Shown: positions 1 to 9,112, numbered from the stretch's first letter. The stretch: 64,000 nucleotides of DNA from Thiothrix lacustris DSM 21227 (GCF_000621325.1 NZ_JHYQ01000021.1:1-64000), one strand, 5' to 3'. The notes: generated from the sequence alone by a model not told the origin. Made by a program: numbers and translations.

Positions 1-150
1 GTCAACAGTCCGAAAGGTAGAGCAGGACTTGGAATAAGAGAATGGACATGCCCCGACTGTGGGGAGCTGCACGACAGAGATGTCAATGCAGCCCGGAACA
101 TTCTCACGGCAGGACATTGCCGTCTCGCAGGAGGAATCCCCCGGCTTTAG
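1..150 (+). CDS. tnpB: TnpB-type transposon nuclease, C-terminal fragment
   Basis: The open frame entering from the left edge encodes the last 49 residues of an IS200/IS605-family TnpB (OrfB), an RNA-guided DNA nuclease related to Cas12. Visible are the second half of the zinc finger (CPDCG, residues 17-21 of the fragment) and the RuvC-III motif [10 protein letters not shown] (residues 25-34), whose first Asp is a catalytic residue in the family. The frame ends at TAG 148-150. The rest of the gene lies outside the window, so I cannot say whether it is intact. It sits 62 bp upstream of the mechanosensitive channel gene. In known elements the guide RNA is read from this 3' end into the flank. 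Confidence 0.9.
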   Translation, partial: VNSPKGRAGLGIREWTCPDCGELHDRDVNAARNILTAGHCRLAGGIPRL

Positions 151-159
151 CCATGGGGA
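137..159 (+). repeat. Hairpin at the tnpB right end (candidate omega-RNA stem)
   Basis: TCCCC at 137-141 pairs with GGGGA at 155-159, and inside it GGC at 143-145 pairs with GCC at 150-152 around a TTTA loop. The hairpin spans the tnpB stop codon. IS200/IS605 right ends carry such a hairpin, which also forms the last stem of the guide RNA scaffold. A TCAA at 165-168 could be the cleavage site of the right end; that is a guess from related elements. Confidence 0.4.
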
Positions 160-212
160 GGATGTCAATATAGGCTACAGGTATTGCCATACAATCACAG
201 CAGGGAGAGAAC

Positions 213-1568
213 ATGAAAGTACGCGCATTCTTATGGATATTCCTCTGGTGTTTGCCGCTGTTCAGTAGCAGCTTGCACGCGGATGAGCTGACGAATTTGC
301 TGACAGGCAAGACGGATAGCGCAGTGGCGGGTACTGACAAGGTGATTTCGACCGGCAGTTCTGTGCAAAGCGATAAAAAAATCCGCGAACGCTTGCAAAG
401 CATTTTCCGGGAGCTGGAGGCTATCAAAACCGTCAGCATCAGTGTCAACAATGGCGTGGTAACGCTGGATGGCGAAGTCGACTCCAGCGCTTCTGAAACC
501 AAAGCCTTGCAGTTTGCCAAGCAAGTAGAAGGCGTGGTGGAGGTTCAAAACGCTCTGGTCATCAACCGCAGCATGAGTAAACGCCTGCAAAATACTTGGG
601 ACAAGTTGCTGGTCATGGGCAAGCAGACGATTGCTGCCTTGCCGCTGTTCCTGTTGGGTTTGCTGGTGTTCCTGTTGTTTTGGATGCTGGGGGGCTGGAT
701 TTCTCGGCGGCAGAACCTGTTTCGTCGCATTAGCCCGAACGCTTTCATTGCCAACTTGCTGGGGCAAATGACGCATCTGGTGTTTATTATGTTTGGGTTG
801 GTGTTGGCGCTGACTCTGTTGGATGCCACCGCCTTGCTGGGCACGATTTTGGGTGCTGCGGGGATTGTCGGGTTAGCGGTTGGTTTTGCGGTGCGTGATA
901 CGGTGGAAAATTACATCGCCAGTATTTTGCTGAGTGTGCGTAACCCGTTTGAAGTTAACGATTTGGTGAATATTGATAACTTCGAGGGTAATGTTGCCAG
1001 CCTCAATTCACGCGCCACCGTGTTGATTTCACCGGATGGCAATCATATCCGCATCCCCAACGCGACGGTGTTCAAAGCGATTATCACCAATTTTACCCGT
1101 AACCCTGAACGGCGTTTCCAGTTCGATGTCGGTGTCGATACGAATCAAAACCTACTGGTTGCCCAGACGCTAGCGTTAGAAACCCTGCGAATCATGCCCG
1201 GTGTCATGCCAGACCCTAAGCCTGCGGTGCTGATTGAAGCCTTGGGGGATTCCAACGTGCAACTCCGTATTTTCGGCTGGGTTGATCAGCGCCAGCATAA
1301 CTTCGGCAAGGTACGTAGTGAAGCTATCCGGGGCGTGAAACAGGCATTCGACCAAGCCAGTATTGTCATGCCAGAACCGATTTACAATTTGCGCATCAGT
1401 CAGCAAACAGAAACGCCAACGGCACTGAAACCGTCGGTGGCTTCTGTGATAGATCGGCGTGACGTGCAAGATGTTAGCGCTGACCGCACCATTGCAGACA
1501 AAGTGCAGGAAGAACAGCAAGCCAGTGACTCGGAAAACCTGTTGACAGCCAACGCCCCGAAAGAATGA
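213..1568 (+). CDS. BON-domain small-conductance mechanosensitive channel (MscS family)
   Basis: 451-residue inner-membrane channel expected to open under membrane tension and release solutes during osmotic downshock. A signal-like hydrophobic start (residues 1-23) is followed by a BON domain (about 50-117, with GVVTLDGEVDS), a periplasmic lipid-binding fold. Transmembrane helices follow at about 135-160, 180-205 and 210-235. The pore helix is the Gly/Ala-rich stretch LLGTILGAAGIVGLAVGFAV, then the MscS beta domain (SPDGNHIRIPNATVF) and an alpha/beta C-terminus. The last 50 residues are polar and look disordered. The start is supported by GGGAGA just upstream. The BON-MscS fusion is a recognised variant. 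It stands alone, downstream of the tnpB fragment. Confidence 0.9.
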   Translation: MKVRAFLWIFLWCLPLFSSSLHADELTNLLTGKTDSAVAGTDKVISTGSSVQSDKKIRERLQSIFRELEAIKTVSISVNNGVVTLDGEVDSSASETKALQFAKQVEGVVEVQNALVINRSMSKRLQNTWDKLLVMGKQTIAALPLFLLGLLVFLLFWMLGGWISRRQNLFRRISPNAFIANLLGQMTHLVFIMFGLVLALTLLDATALLGTILGAAGIVGLAVGFAVRDTVENYIASILLSVRNPFEVNDLVNIDNFEGNVASLNSRATVLISPDGNHIRIPNATVFKAIITNFTRNPERRFQFDVGVDTNQNLLVAQTLALETLRIMPGVMPDPKPAVLIEALGDSNVQLRIFGWVDQRQHNFGKVRSEAIRGVKQAFDQASIVMPEPIYNLRISQQTETPTALKPSVASVIDRRDVQDVSADRTIADKVQEEQQASDSENLLTANAPKE

Positions 1569-1648
1569 GCCATGCTTCAATCTCATCCTTGACAGCCTGA
1601 CAGCTTTCATCAAGGATGAACGCATGATTCCAAGGTGTGAGAAGCGCA

Positions 1649-2866
1649 ATGTTTGATATTTTGATTGTCGGTGGTGGCATGGTCGGCGCAAGCCTTGCGG
1701 TTGCGCTTAAACCCCTGAAACTGAAAATCGGCCTGATCGAAGCTTTCAACTTCGGCGTGGCGGAACAGCCCAGTTATGACGACCGTTCCATCGCCTTGTC
1801 TTACGGTTCCAGCCGCATTTATCAGGGCATGGGCTTGTGGGAAAAGCTGCGTGCCGGGGTAGAAAGCATCCAGCATATCCACATCTCTGACCGGGGACAT
1901 TTCGGTGCAACCCGGTTGGAAGCGACACAAGAAAAGGTTCCCGCCTTGGGGTATGTGGTAGAAAGCCGGGTATTGGGCAAGCTGCTGTACGAAGAACTGA
2001 CGCAAGACGCCAACATCGAGCTGATCGTTCCGGCGAAAGTGTTTGCGGTGACGCAAGACGCCGACAGCGTGCAGGTAAGTATCGAACGCGATGGCGTGGT
2101 GGATAGCGTGCAAACCCGTTTGCTGGTGGTATCTGACGGCGCGAATTCGGCAGTGCGCGACATGCTGGGGATTGCAGCCACCCGCCGTGAGTATCACCAG
2201 ACGGCACTGATTGCCAATGTCACCACCGCCGAACCTCATCAGCAGCGGGCTTACGAACGTTTTACCCCGAATGGCCCATTGGCCTTATTACCTTTGACCG
2301 AAGGCCGCTATTCATTGGTGTGGACACATCGTGATGAGGATGTGGCAGCAACAATGGCGCTGGATGATGCTGCATTCCTGCGCAAGTTACAGGCTGAGTT
2401 TGGCTATCGGCAAGGCGAATTCGTGCGGGTCGGGCAACGTGCCACCTACCCCTTGGTATTGCAGAAAGCGGTGCGCGAAGTAGCAGGACGTGCGGTGGTG
2501 ATCGGCAATTCTTCGCACGCGCTGCACCCGGTGGCGGGGCAGGGCTTGAACCTGGGTTTGCGCGATGTGGCAACCTTGGCGGATTTGCTGGCGGAAGCGG
2601 CGCATCATGGCACTGACCCCGGCGACGCTACTTTGCTGGCGGATTATGAGCAGCGCCGTCAACCCGATTACCAAGCGGTGGTGCAATACACGGATACCTT
2701 GGTGCGGATTTTTTCCAATGATTTTGCGCCCTTGGGTCATGCACGGGCAGGGGGCTTGCTGGCGGTGGATCGTGTACCCGCGTTGCGCCACTGGATTACC
2801 CAACAAAGCATGGGCTTACGGCATCGTCAGGCGCGTTTGTCGCGGGGGTTGGGCTTGCAGGTATGA
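1649..2866 (+). CDS. ubiH: UbiH/UbiF/VisC/Coq6-family FAD monooxygenase
   Basis: FAD-dependent aromatic hydroxylase, probably acting on the ubiquinone ring (UbiH, 2-octaprenyl-6-methoxyphenol hydroxylase). From the ATG at 1649 it is 405 residues, the usual length. The dinucleotide-binding GGGMVGASLA lies near the N-terminus, DDRSIALSYGS is the typical family signature, SDGANSAVR is the DG motif, and GNSSHALHPVAGQGLNLGLRD is the second FAD motif. A GTG at 1637 could add four residues, but the ATG is better placed after GAGAAG. UbiH, UbiF and UbiI cannot be separated with certainty by eye. It overlaps the next gene by four bases, so the two are probably co-translated. Confidence 0.85.
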   Translation: MFDILIVGGGMVGASLAVALKPLKLKIGLIEAFNFGVAEQPSYDDRSIALSYGSSRIYQGMGLWEKLRAGVESIQHIHISDRGHFGATRLEATQEKVPALGYVVESRVLGKLLYEELTQDANIELIVPAKVFAVTQDADSVQVSIERDGVVDSVQTRLLVVSDGANSAVRDMLGIAATRREYHQTALIANVTTAEPHQQRAYERFTPNGPLALLPLTEGRYSLVWTHRDEDVAATMALDDAAFLRKLQAEFGYRQGEFVRVGQRATYPLVLQKAVREVAGRAVVIGNSSHALHPVAGQGLNLGLRDVATLADLLAEAAHHGTDPGDATLLADYEQRRQPDYQAVVQYTDTLVRIFSNDFAPLGHARAGGLLAVDRVPALRHWITQQSMGLRHRQARLSRGLGLQV

Positions 2867-3468
2867 TGGATGCGATCGTGGACGGTTTGGCAGACCGTGG
2901 CTGGTTGGTCGTGCCGGGCTTGCTGACACTTGCTCAGGTGCGAGCTTTGCGTGAGCAGGCACAAGCGCAATGGGCGGCTGGGGAGTTCCGCGCGGCAGGC
3001 ATCGGGCGCGGGCAGGGGTTGAATGTCAACGAGTCCATCCGGGGTGATCAAGTGCAATGGCTGGAACAGGCTGAGTCGGGGGCATTAGCGGACTATCAGG
3101 CATTCATGGAAGCCGTGCGGGTAAACCTGAATAGGGCGCTGTATCTGGGCTTGTTCGAGTTTGAAGCGCATTTTGCCGTGTATGCGCCGGGTGCATTCTA
3201 CCGTGCGCATCTGGATAATTTTCGTGGCACTTCAGCGCGGATTGTGACCGCGATTCTCTACCTGAATGAGGATTGGCAAACGGCCGATGGCGGGCAATTG
3301 CGCCTGTATACCACGGGTGAAGAAGGCGGCGAATATGTCGACCTATTGCCCGAAGCCGGGCAATGGATCTTGTTCGACAGTGCCCGCTTCTGGCATGAAG
3401 TGTTGCCTGCCCGTCGGGAACGTTTCAGTTTGACGGGCTGGTTACGGACGCGCGGCACGTTGGTTTAA
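2863..3468 (+). CDS. 2-oxoglutarate/Fe(II)-dependent oxygenase (prolyl 4-hydroxylase-like)
   Basis: 201-residue member of the prolyl-4-hydroxylase alpha/SM-20-like oxygenases, which use 2-oxoglutarate and O2 to hydroxylate a substrate. The iron-binding facial triad appears as HLD (from YRAHLDNFRG) and the distal His of FWHEV, and the 2-oxoglutarate-binding Arg is probably in RERFSLTGWLR. Substrate unknown; bacterial relatives hydroxylate proteins, for example EF-Tu or ribosomal proteins. ATGA overlap with ubiH suggests coupling. Its stop overlaps by four bases the stop of the convergent glutamate-synthase-like gene. A second in-frame ATG at 2866 is an alternative start. Confidence 0.85.
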   Translation: MMDAIVDGLADRGWLVVPGLLTLAQVRALREQAQAQWAAGEFRAAGIGRGQGLNVNESIRGDQVQWLEQAESGALADYQAFMEAVRVNLNRALYLGLFEFEAHFAVYAPGAFYRAHLDNFRGTSARIVTAILYLNEDWQTADGGQLRLYTTGEEGGEYVDLLPEAGQWILFDSARFWHEVLPARRERFSLTGWLRTRGTLV

Positions 3469-4991
3469 GCGTCGTTGGCCGCACCCGCTGTGTCGGGTTT
3501 GCCATTGCGTTTGGGGTAGGGGTAAAGCTTATCCAGCGGCACTATCCTGCCATCGGCTTGTACGATGCGGCAATGCTGGCGGCGCAAGTCACGCGGCTCT
3601 TGCACACCACAGGAATGCGCCACGGTGCTGACTTCATGCACCAGATTGCGGTGGTAATGGGCAACCCGTGCGGCTTTGTCTTCCACCACCAAGCCTTTCT
3701 GAAGTTTCGGGTCGTGGGTGGTAATGCCGGTGGGGCAGGTGTTTTTATTGCATTGCATGGCCTGAATACAGCCCAGTGAAAACATAAAGCCGCGCCCGTT
3801 ATTGATGAAATCAGCCCCGGCACACAATGCCCACGCCACTTGCGAGGGGTTCAGCAATTTCCCAGCAGCAATAATGCGGATGCGTTCCCGTAAGCCGAAT
3901 TTGTAGAGCATATCCACCACGTTGGGCAGCGATTCCTGAATCGGCAGGCCGACGTAATCCATCAAACTCATGGGTGCTGCGCCTGTGCCACCGTCCGAAC
4001 TGTCGAGAGTGATGAAATCGGGGGCGCTTTCGAGGCCACGGCGGTTGATTTCGTGCAAGAGTTTTTCCAGCCAGCGATACCCGCCAATTACTACCTTGAA
4101 ACCGACCGGCTTCCCAGTCACTTCGCGGATGTGGTTGAGCATGTCCAGTAAGTCTTGCTCATTGGTGATTTCCGGGTGGCGGTTGGGGCTGATCGAGGCT
4201 TGGTGTGCGGGGATGCCGCGAATTTTGGCAATTTCCTCACTGACTTTTTCTGCCGGTAAAATGCCACCTTTGCCCGGTTTCGCGCCTTGGCTGAGTTTTA
4301 GCTCGAACATTTTGACTTGTTGAAGCGCGGCGACTTCGCGCAATTTGGTGTCGCTGAGTTTGCCTTCCAGATCGCGCACCCCGTATTTCGCCGTGCCTAT
4401 CTGAAATACCACGTCACAACCCCCTTCCAGATGCACGTCTGCTAGCCCGCCTTCGCCGGTATTCAGCCAGCAACCGGCCTGTGCTGCCCCACGTGACAGG
4501 GCGCGAAGTGCAGGTTTGGAAAGTGCACCGTAACTCATGGCAGAAATATTGAAAAACGACCGTGCATCATACGGGTGGCGGCAATAGGGCCCGATGCGGC
4601 GCGGCTCGGTTTTGGCGATGTCCGTATCCAGCACCGGATAGGCACAGTTGACGAACAAGGTTGTACCGGGAACATTGAGGTTGATGGTTGAACCAAACGC
4701 CACGGTGTTATCCAGGTTTTTGGCGGCACGGTATACCCATGAACGTTGAGCACGGTTGAAAGGCATTTCTTCCCGGTCCATCGCAAAAAAGTATTGGCGC
4801 AGGAATTCCCCCATGTGTTCCAACCCGTAGCGAAAATGCCCGATCACCGGGTAATTGCGCAAGATCGCGCTTTTAGTCTGGCGGATGTCATGCAAGTAAA
4901 CACCTATGCCAAGGAGTATCAAAACCCCCACGGCAACAATGAACAAGGTTGCCATAAACTCCAGTAGGCCGAGGAAAATACTGCTATTCAT
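3465..4991 (-). CDS. Membrane-anchored FMN-binding glutamate-synthase-like protein
   Basis: 508 residues matching the central FMN and iron-sulfur domain of the glutamate synthase large subunit, without the glutaminase domain. A single N-terminal helix (about 8-33) anchors it to the inner membrane. NTGEGGL and SSDGGTGAAP are FMN-site motifs. Cys408, Cys414 and Cys419 reproduce the C-x5-C-x4-C spacing of the GltB 3Fe-4S cluster. No GATase domain and no partner small subunit are nearby, so it is not an ordinary GOGAT; relatives are annotated only as FMN-binding glutamate synthase family protein. The redox role and substrate are unknown. It is transcribed convergently with the 2OG oxygenase gene. 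Confidence 0.88.
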   Translation of the reverse strand: MNSSIFLGLLEFMATLFIVAVGVLILLGIGVYLHDIRQTKSAILRNYPVIGHFRYGLEHMGEFLRQYFFAMDREEMPFNRAQRSWVYRAAKNLDNTVAFGSTINLNVPGTTLFVNCAYPVLDTDIAKTEPRRIGPYCRHPYDARSFFNISAMSYGALSKPALRALSRGAAQAGCWLNTGEGGLADVHLEGGCDVVFQIGTAKYGVRDLEGKLSDTKLREVAALQQVKMFELKLSQGAKPGKGGILPAEKVSEEIAKIRGIPAHQASISPNRHPEITNEQDLLDMLNHIREVTGKPVGFKVVIGGYRWLEKLLHEINRRGLESAPDFITLDSSDGGTGAAPMSLMDYVGLPIQESLPNVVDMLYKFGLRERIRIIAAGKLLNPSQVAWALCAGADFINNGRGFMFSLGCIQAMQCNKNTCPTGITTHDPKLQKGLVVEDKAARVAHYHRNLVHEVSTVAHSCGVQEPRDLRRQHCRIVQADGRIVPLDKLYPYPKRNGKPDTAGAANDA

Positions 4992-5070
4992 TTATCGTTC
5001 TCATCGTAGATTAACTTTTTTTCATCAAAATCCAATCCAGTTTCTAGCAGTACTCCGTAAGTAATAGCAA

Positions 5071-5088
5071 GTGGTTTAGACGAACCAC
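5071..5088. promoter_or_regulatory. Inverted repeat upstream of the DUF4331 operon
   Basis: GTGGTT at 5071-5076 and AACCAC at 5083-5088 form a 6-bp inverted repeat in the 129-bp gap between the divergently transcribed glutamate-synthase-like and DUF4331 genes. It could be a regulator site. No regulator is known and no clear -10/-35 pair could be assigned. Confidence 0.25.
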
Positions 5089-5120
5089 GTTAATCACCCG
5101 ATTATCCCTGCTCTTGGAGA

Positions 5121-6611
5121 ATGGCTATGAGAACACATCACACACTGGCACTGGCGACCCTGACACTGGCAGTATCCAGTGCCGTACAAGTACAGGCATC
5201 CAGCCACCGCGAAGCGCCTTTCATTACCGAAAACCCCAAGGTTGATGCCACTGACTTCTACGCTTTCCGCAGCTATGAGGGGGGGCGCGAAGGCTACGTT
5301 ACCCTGATTGCCAACTACAACCCGCTGCAAGACCCGTATGGCGGCCCCAACTATTTCAGCCTGTCACCCGATGCGCTGTATGAAATCCACATCGACAACA
5401 CGGGCGATGCTAAAGAAGACCTGACCTTCCAGTTTCAAGTGACTAATGAGCTGGGCAATGACGGCAAAGGCATTAGCTTGTCGATCGGTGGCAAAGACAT
5501 CCCTGTCCCGCTCAAGAATATCGGTGCGGTTACGGATACGGATTCCAGCAACCTGAATTTCCGCGAATCCTACAAGCTGACCATGGTTAATGGCGACCGG
5601 CGCACCGGCGAAAAGCACGCCGCCGTTAACGCTGCCAACGGTAGCACCACCTTTGCCAAACCGTTTGACAATGTGGGTAGCAAAACTTTCAGCACACAGG
5701 CTTATGACCAATACGCCCACAGCTTCATCCAGAACGTGCAACTGACCGGCTGCCCGGCTGGGGCGCAAGACGGGCGGGTATTTGTCGGGCAACGTAAAGA
5801 TCCTTTCGCCGTCAACCTCGGGGAAATCTTTGACTTGGTGAACCTCGACCCGACAGCTTCAGCGGATGCCAAACCAGATGCATTGGCAGATAAAAACGTC
5901 ACGACCTTTGCCCTCGAAGTCCCCATCGGCTGTTTAACCGGCGGCAACAGCAACGGCATTTTCGGCGCATGGACAACCGCCAGCTTGCCACAGGTTAGCG
6001 TGCTTGACCCAACCCCGGATAAGCTCAAAGCCAAAGTCAGCGGGGGCGCTTGGACGCAGGTTTCCCGCCTCGGTATGCCACTGGTCAACGAAGTGGTCAT
6101 TGGCCTGCCCGACAAGAACCTGTTCAACGCCAGCCAACCCAAAGATGACGCTGCGCAATTCCTGAATTACGTCACTAACCCCAGCCTGCCGGTTCTGCTG
6201 AATGCGCTGTTTGGCGTGACGGCTCCAACGGTTGAAGGCCGCCCTGACTTGGTGGCCGCTTTCCTGACAGGCTTGAAAGGCGTGAATGCTGACGGTTCAG
6301 CCGCAGAAATGCTGCGCCTTAACACCGGCATTGCCCCGACCATGAAAGCTAACCAGAACAACCTCGGCGTAGCCGCTGGCGATTCCGCTGGTTTCCCCAA
6401 TGGTCGTCGCCCCGGTGATGACGTGGTAGATGCGGAACTGCGCGTTGCAATGGGCTTGCTGTGCCACCTGCCACTGGGTTTGTGTACACCGGAACAAGCG
6501 CCTAGCGGGACGATTCCTTACACCGACGGCACACCGCAAAACGCGGGTCAGTTTGGTGAAGCCTTTCCTTACCTGACCACGCCTCTGGCTGGTTCACCCA
6601 ACACAAACTAA
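5121..6611 (+). CDS. Secreted DUF4331-family protein
   Basis: 496-residue exported protein. A signal peptide (about 1-26, ending VQVQAS) precedes the DUF4331 hallmark SSHREAPFI, then residues typical of the family (DATDFYAF near 44-51). The family is common in environmental bacteria but has no assigned enzyme activity. It begins a four-gene plus-strand operon (DUF4331, lipoprotein, TPR, HupE/UreJ-like) with gaps of 12 and 2 bp and one overlap, so the products are probably made together and act at the envelope. The start is supported by GGAGAATGGCT before the ATG. Confidence 0.85.
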   Translation: MAMRTHHTLALATLTLAVSSAVQVQASSHREAPFITENPKVDATDFYAFRSYEGGREGYVTLIANYNPLQDPYGGPNYFSLSPDALYEIHIDNTGDAKEDLTFQFQVTNELGNDGKGISLSIGGKDIPVPLKNIGAVTDTDSSNLNFRESYKLTMVNGDRRTGEKHAAVNAANGSTTFAKPFDNVGSKTFSTQAYDQYAHSFIQNVQLTGCPAGAQDGRVFVGQRKDPFAVNLGEIFDLVNLDPTASADAKPDALADKNVTTFALEVPIGCLTGGNSNGIFGAWTTASLPQVSVLDPTPDKLKAKVSGGAWTQVSRLGMPLVNEVVIGLPDKNLFNASQPKDDAAQFLNYVTNPSLPVLLNALFGVTAPTVEGRPDLVAAFLTGLKGVNADGSAAEMLRLNTGIAPTMKANQNNLGVAAGDSAGFPNGRRPGDDVVDAELRVAMGLLCHLPLGLCTPEQAPSGTIPYTDGTPQNAGQFGEAFPYLTTPLAGSPNTN

Positions 6612-6623
6612 GGGAGGCATGTC

Positions 6624-6923
6624 ATGAAAAGCCAATACTGGAAACTCTCCACCAGCACCGTGTTGCTCACGTTATTAACCGCTTGCGGTGGTGGCAGCGG
6701 CGGTGGTAATACGACCGATAACGGTGGCGGAACCAGCACCTCCGCCAGCCGGGTACAAGCCATCGCCAATGCTTCGATGACCGCGCAAGCAACCGATGTC
6801 ACCGACCCCGTGGGTCTGCAACAAGACATTACCAGCGTGTTTGGTGCGGCTGACGGCACACCTATCCCGGTCAATACGGGCGATACCGTGCAAACGGTTA
6901 TCAGTCGGGCAGCGGGGCAATAA
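6624..6923 (+). CDS. Small Gly-rich lipoprotein in the DUF4331 operon
   Basis: 99 residues. The N-terminal hydrophobic segment ends in a lipobox, LLTAC, so Cys21 is the likely lipidation site. A Gly/Ser/Thr-rich linker follows (residues 22-38), then a short domain rich in Ala, Thr and Val without a recognisable motif. AGGGAGGCATGTC precedes the ATG, which supports the start. Sequence-specific function is unknown. The position between the DUF4331 and TPR genes suggests an outer-membrane-anchored partner. Confidence 0.75.
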   Translation: MKSQYWKLSTSTVLLTLLTACGGGSGGGNTTDNGGGTSTSASRVQAIANASMTAQATDVTDPVGLQQDITSVFGAADGTPIPVNTGDTVQTVISRAAGQ

Positions 6924-6925
6924 CC

Positions 6926-7960
6926 ATGAACCTGAAACAGATACGACCCTCATCTGTTTCCCCTTTGACAGGGCGGCGTTACGGCACTGTCCTGTGCTTT
7001 TCCCTCCTGTTGGGCTTGCCTGCCACGTTGCAGGCAGCCCCCCATATTCCAAGCAGTGAGAGCGAAGTGCTGGAAGTGTTACCCACCCAGCTACGGGGAA
7101 ACAACGACCCCATCAGCCGCCTGCGGGCGCAATGGCGTGCTAACCCGCAAGATGTGACGACAGTCGCGGCGCTTTCCCGCCTTTATATCGAAACCGGGCG
7201 CGAACAGTCCGACCCGCGTTACTACGGCTACGCCGCCGCACTCTTGCAACCGTGGTGGCAACAAACCGATCCACCCGATGAATTGTTGCTGTTGCGTGCC
7301 ACCATCCGCCAACATAACCACGAATACGTTGCCGCCACCCAAGACCTTGAGCATTTGGTGAAACGTAATCCTGCCAAGACCCAAGCATGGTTAACCCTTG
7401 CCACGGTTCAGTTGGTCAATAAGGAATATGCTGCCGCCCGTCGTAGTTGTTCCGCGCTGGCAACGCACGCTTCAACCTGGTTTGCGACCCTCTGTTACAG
7501 CCAGGTCATGAGCCAGAACGGTGAGGCGGAACGTGCTTACCCCCTGCAGATCACGCTGTTGCCGTCCTTGGGCAAGGAACAAGTGGAATTACGCCAATGG
7601 GTACTCACCTTGCTGGGTGAAACGGCTGCCCGTATCGGTAAAGTGCCTGAAGCTGACCAGCATTTTCAGGCGGCATTAGCCGAACCGCGTCGCGACAATT
7701 ACCTGTTGCGGGTGTACAGCGACTTCCTGATCAGCCAACAACGCCCGTTGGACGTTATTACGCTCTTGCAAGATAAAACCAGCGATGATGCGCTGCTGTT
7801 ACGCCTCGCCATTGCCAGCCGCGATGCTCGGCAAACGGCTGAAACCGCCCGCTACCAAGCCCTGCTCGAAGCCCGCTACCAAGCTGCCAAGCTGCGCGGT
7901 AGTACGCTGCACGCAGAGGATGAAGCCTTGTATGCACGTACTTTTGGAGCAGCAACATGA
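6926..7960 (+). CDS. Exported TPR-repeat protein
   Basis: 344 residues with an N-terminal hydrophobic segment (about 23-40, LLLGLPATLQA) that may be a signal peptide, then helical repeats of TPR character (for example TVAALSRLYIETGRE, KTQAWLTLATVQLVNKEYAAA and ETAARIGKVPEADQHFQAAL). TPR proteins scaffold protein complexes. It starts two bases after the lipoprotein gene and overlaps the HupE-like gene by four bases. No catalytic motif is visible. Confidence 0.75.
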   Translation: MNLKQIRPSSVSPLTGRRYGTVLCFSLLLGLPATLQAAPHIPSSESEVLEVLPTQLRGNNDPISRLRAQWRANPQDVTTVAALSRLYIETGREQSDPRYYGYAAALLQPWWQQTDPPDELLLLRATIRQHNHEYVAATQDLEHLVKRNPAKTQAWLTLATVQLVNKEYAAARRSCSALATHASTWFATLCYSQVMSQNGEAERAYPLQITLLPSLGKEQVELRQWVLTLLGETAARIGKVPEADQHFQAALAEPRRDNYLLRVYSDFLISQQRPLDVITLLQDKTSDDALLLRLAIASRDARQTAETARYQALLEARYQAAKLRGSTLHAEDEALYARTFGAAT

Positions 7961-9105
7961 TGATGAAACACCACCTCTATTACTTCTGGGGAATCTGCTT
8001 GTTGCTATTGCCACTAGCGGCTTTCGCTCACAAACCCAGCGACAGCTACCTGTTTTTGCAGGATCAGCCGGACGGTAAGACCGGCTTGCGCTGGGATATT
8101 GCATTGCGCGATCTGGAACAGGCTATCGGGCTGGACAGCGATGCTGACGGCAAGATTACGTGGGGCGAATTGCAACGCAAACAGGCCGCGCTGGATGCTT
8201 ACGCCCTCAGCCGTTTGCATCTGCAACAGGGCGGCACGGCCTGCCAGCCCCAGACCACAGGTTTGCAAACCGAAACCCATACCGACGGCGGTTATGCGGT
8301 GGTAATGATGGACGCGGGTTGCCCGGCTACTGCCAGTGGAGCCTTGCAGGTGGAATATAGCCTGCTGTTTGATATTGACCCGACGCACCGGGGTATCCTG
8401 CTGGATCAGCGGGCAGATTCGGGGGCGGCTTCCTACATTTTTTCCACCGACCACCCCACGCAGGAATTGACCGTGCAAAACAGTGGTTGGTTGTCGGTTT
8501 TGCTGACGTATATCCGTGAAGGGGTCTACCACATCTTGATAGGGTTCGACCATTTGCTGTTCATTGCCATGCTGATCCTGCCTGCTGTGCTGGTGTTGAA
8601 AAAACGCCAATGGGAACAGGTGGAATCGTTCCGCCCGGCTTTGATGAATTTGCTGAAGGTGATTACGGCGTTCACGGTGGCGCATTCCATTACCTTGTCG
8701 TTGGCGGTGCTGGGTGTGGTGGATTTGCCCTCGCGCTTGGTGGAAGCGGCGATTGCGCTGTCGATCATTGTGGTGGCGGTGAATATCCTGTACCCCATCA
8801 TTACCCATGATCACTGGAAGCTGGCGTTTGTGTTCGGGCTGCTGCACGGTTTTGGTTTTGCCAGTGTGCTGAGGGATCTGCAAATGCCTGCCGGAGCACT
8901 GGCGGAAGCGCTGTTCGGCTTTAATGTCGGGGTGGAACTGGGGCAATTGCTGCTGGTGTTACTGGTGTTCCCGCTGGCTTACTTGTTGCGCCCGACCCGC
9001 TTTTACCGGGTGGGTGTGCTGAACGGGGCGGCGAGTATTACCGTGGTGTTGGCGGGGTTGTGGTTTGTGGAGCGGGCGTTTAATACCAAGCTTCTGTGGT
9101 CGTGA
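7957..9105 (+). CDS. HupE/UreJ-like membrane protein
   Basis: 382 residues. A signal segment (about 5-23) is followed by HKPSDSYL, the usual start of mature proteins in this group, an extracytoplasmic domain to about residue 170, then six or seven transmembrane helices. REGVYHILIGFDHLLFIAML and GLLHGFGFASVL are characteristic HupE/UreJ_2 motifs with conserved His residues. HupE and UreJ are nickel-permease-related proteins, but this larger group occurs next to DUF4331 genes rather than hydrogenase or urease genes; metal transport is therefore only an inference. Three consecutive ATGs start the gene; the first overlaps the TPR stop. Confidence 0.8.
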   Translation: MMMKHHLYYFWGICLLLLPLAAFAHKPSDSYLFLQDQPDGKTGLRWDIALRDLEQAIGLDSDADGKITWGELQRKQAALDAYALSRLHLQQGGTACQPQTTGLQTETHTDGGYAVVMMDAGCPATASGALQVEYSLLFDIDPTHRGILLDQRADSGAASYIFSTDHPTQELTVQNSGWLSVLLTYIREGVYHILIGFDHLLFIAMLILPAVLVLKKRQWEQVESFRPALMNLLKVITAFTVAHSITLSLAVLGVVDLPSRLVEAAIALSIIVVAVNILYPIITHDHWKLAFVFGLLHGFGFASVLRDLQMPAGALAEALFGFNVGVELGQLLLVLLVFPLAYLLRPTRFYRVGVLNGAASITVVLAGLWFVERAFNTKLLWS

Positions 9106-9112
9106 GGAGTTT

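Noticed and set aside
104-1691. Minus-strand open frames opposite the mechanosensitive channel gene (for example 231-776 and 1176-1691)
   Set aside because: They lie antisense to a well-supported gene, show no family motif and have no plausible ribosome-binding sites.
8014-8946. 310-residue minus-strand frame opposite the HupE/UreJ-like gene
   Set aside because: Composition is rich in Gln, His and Arg as expected from the opposite strand of a membrane protein gene; no motif.
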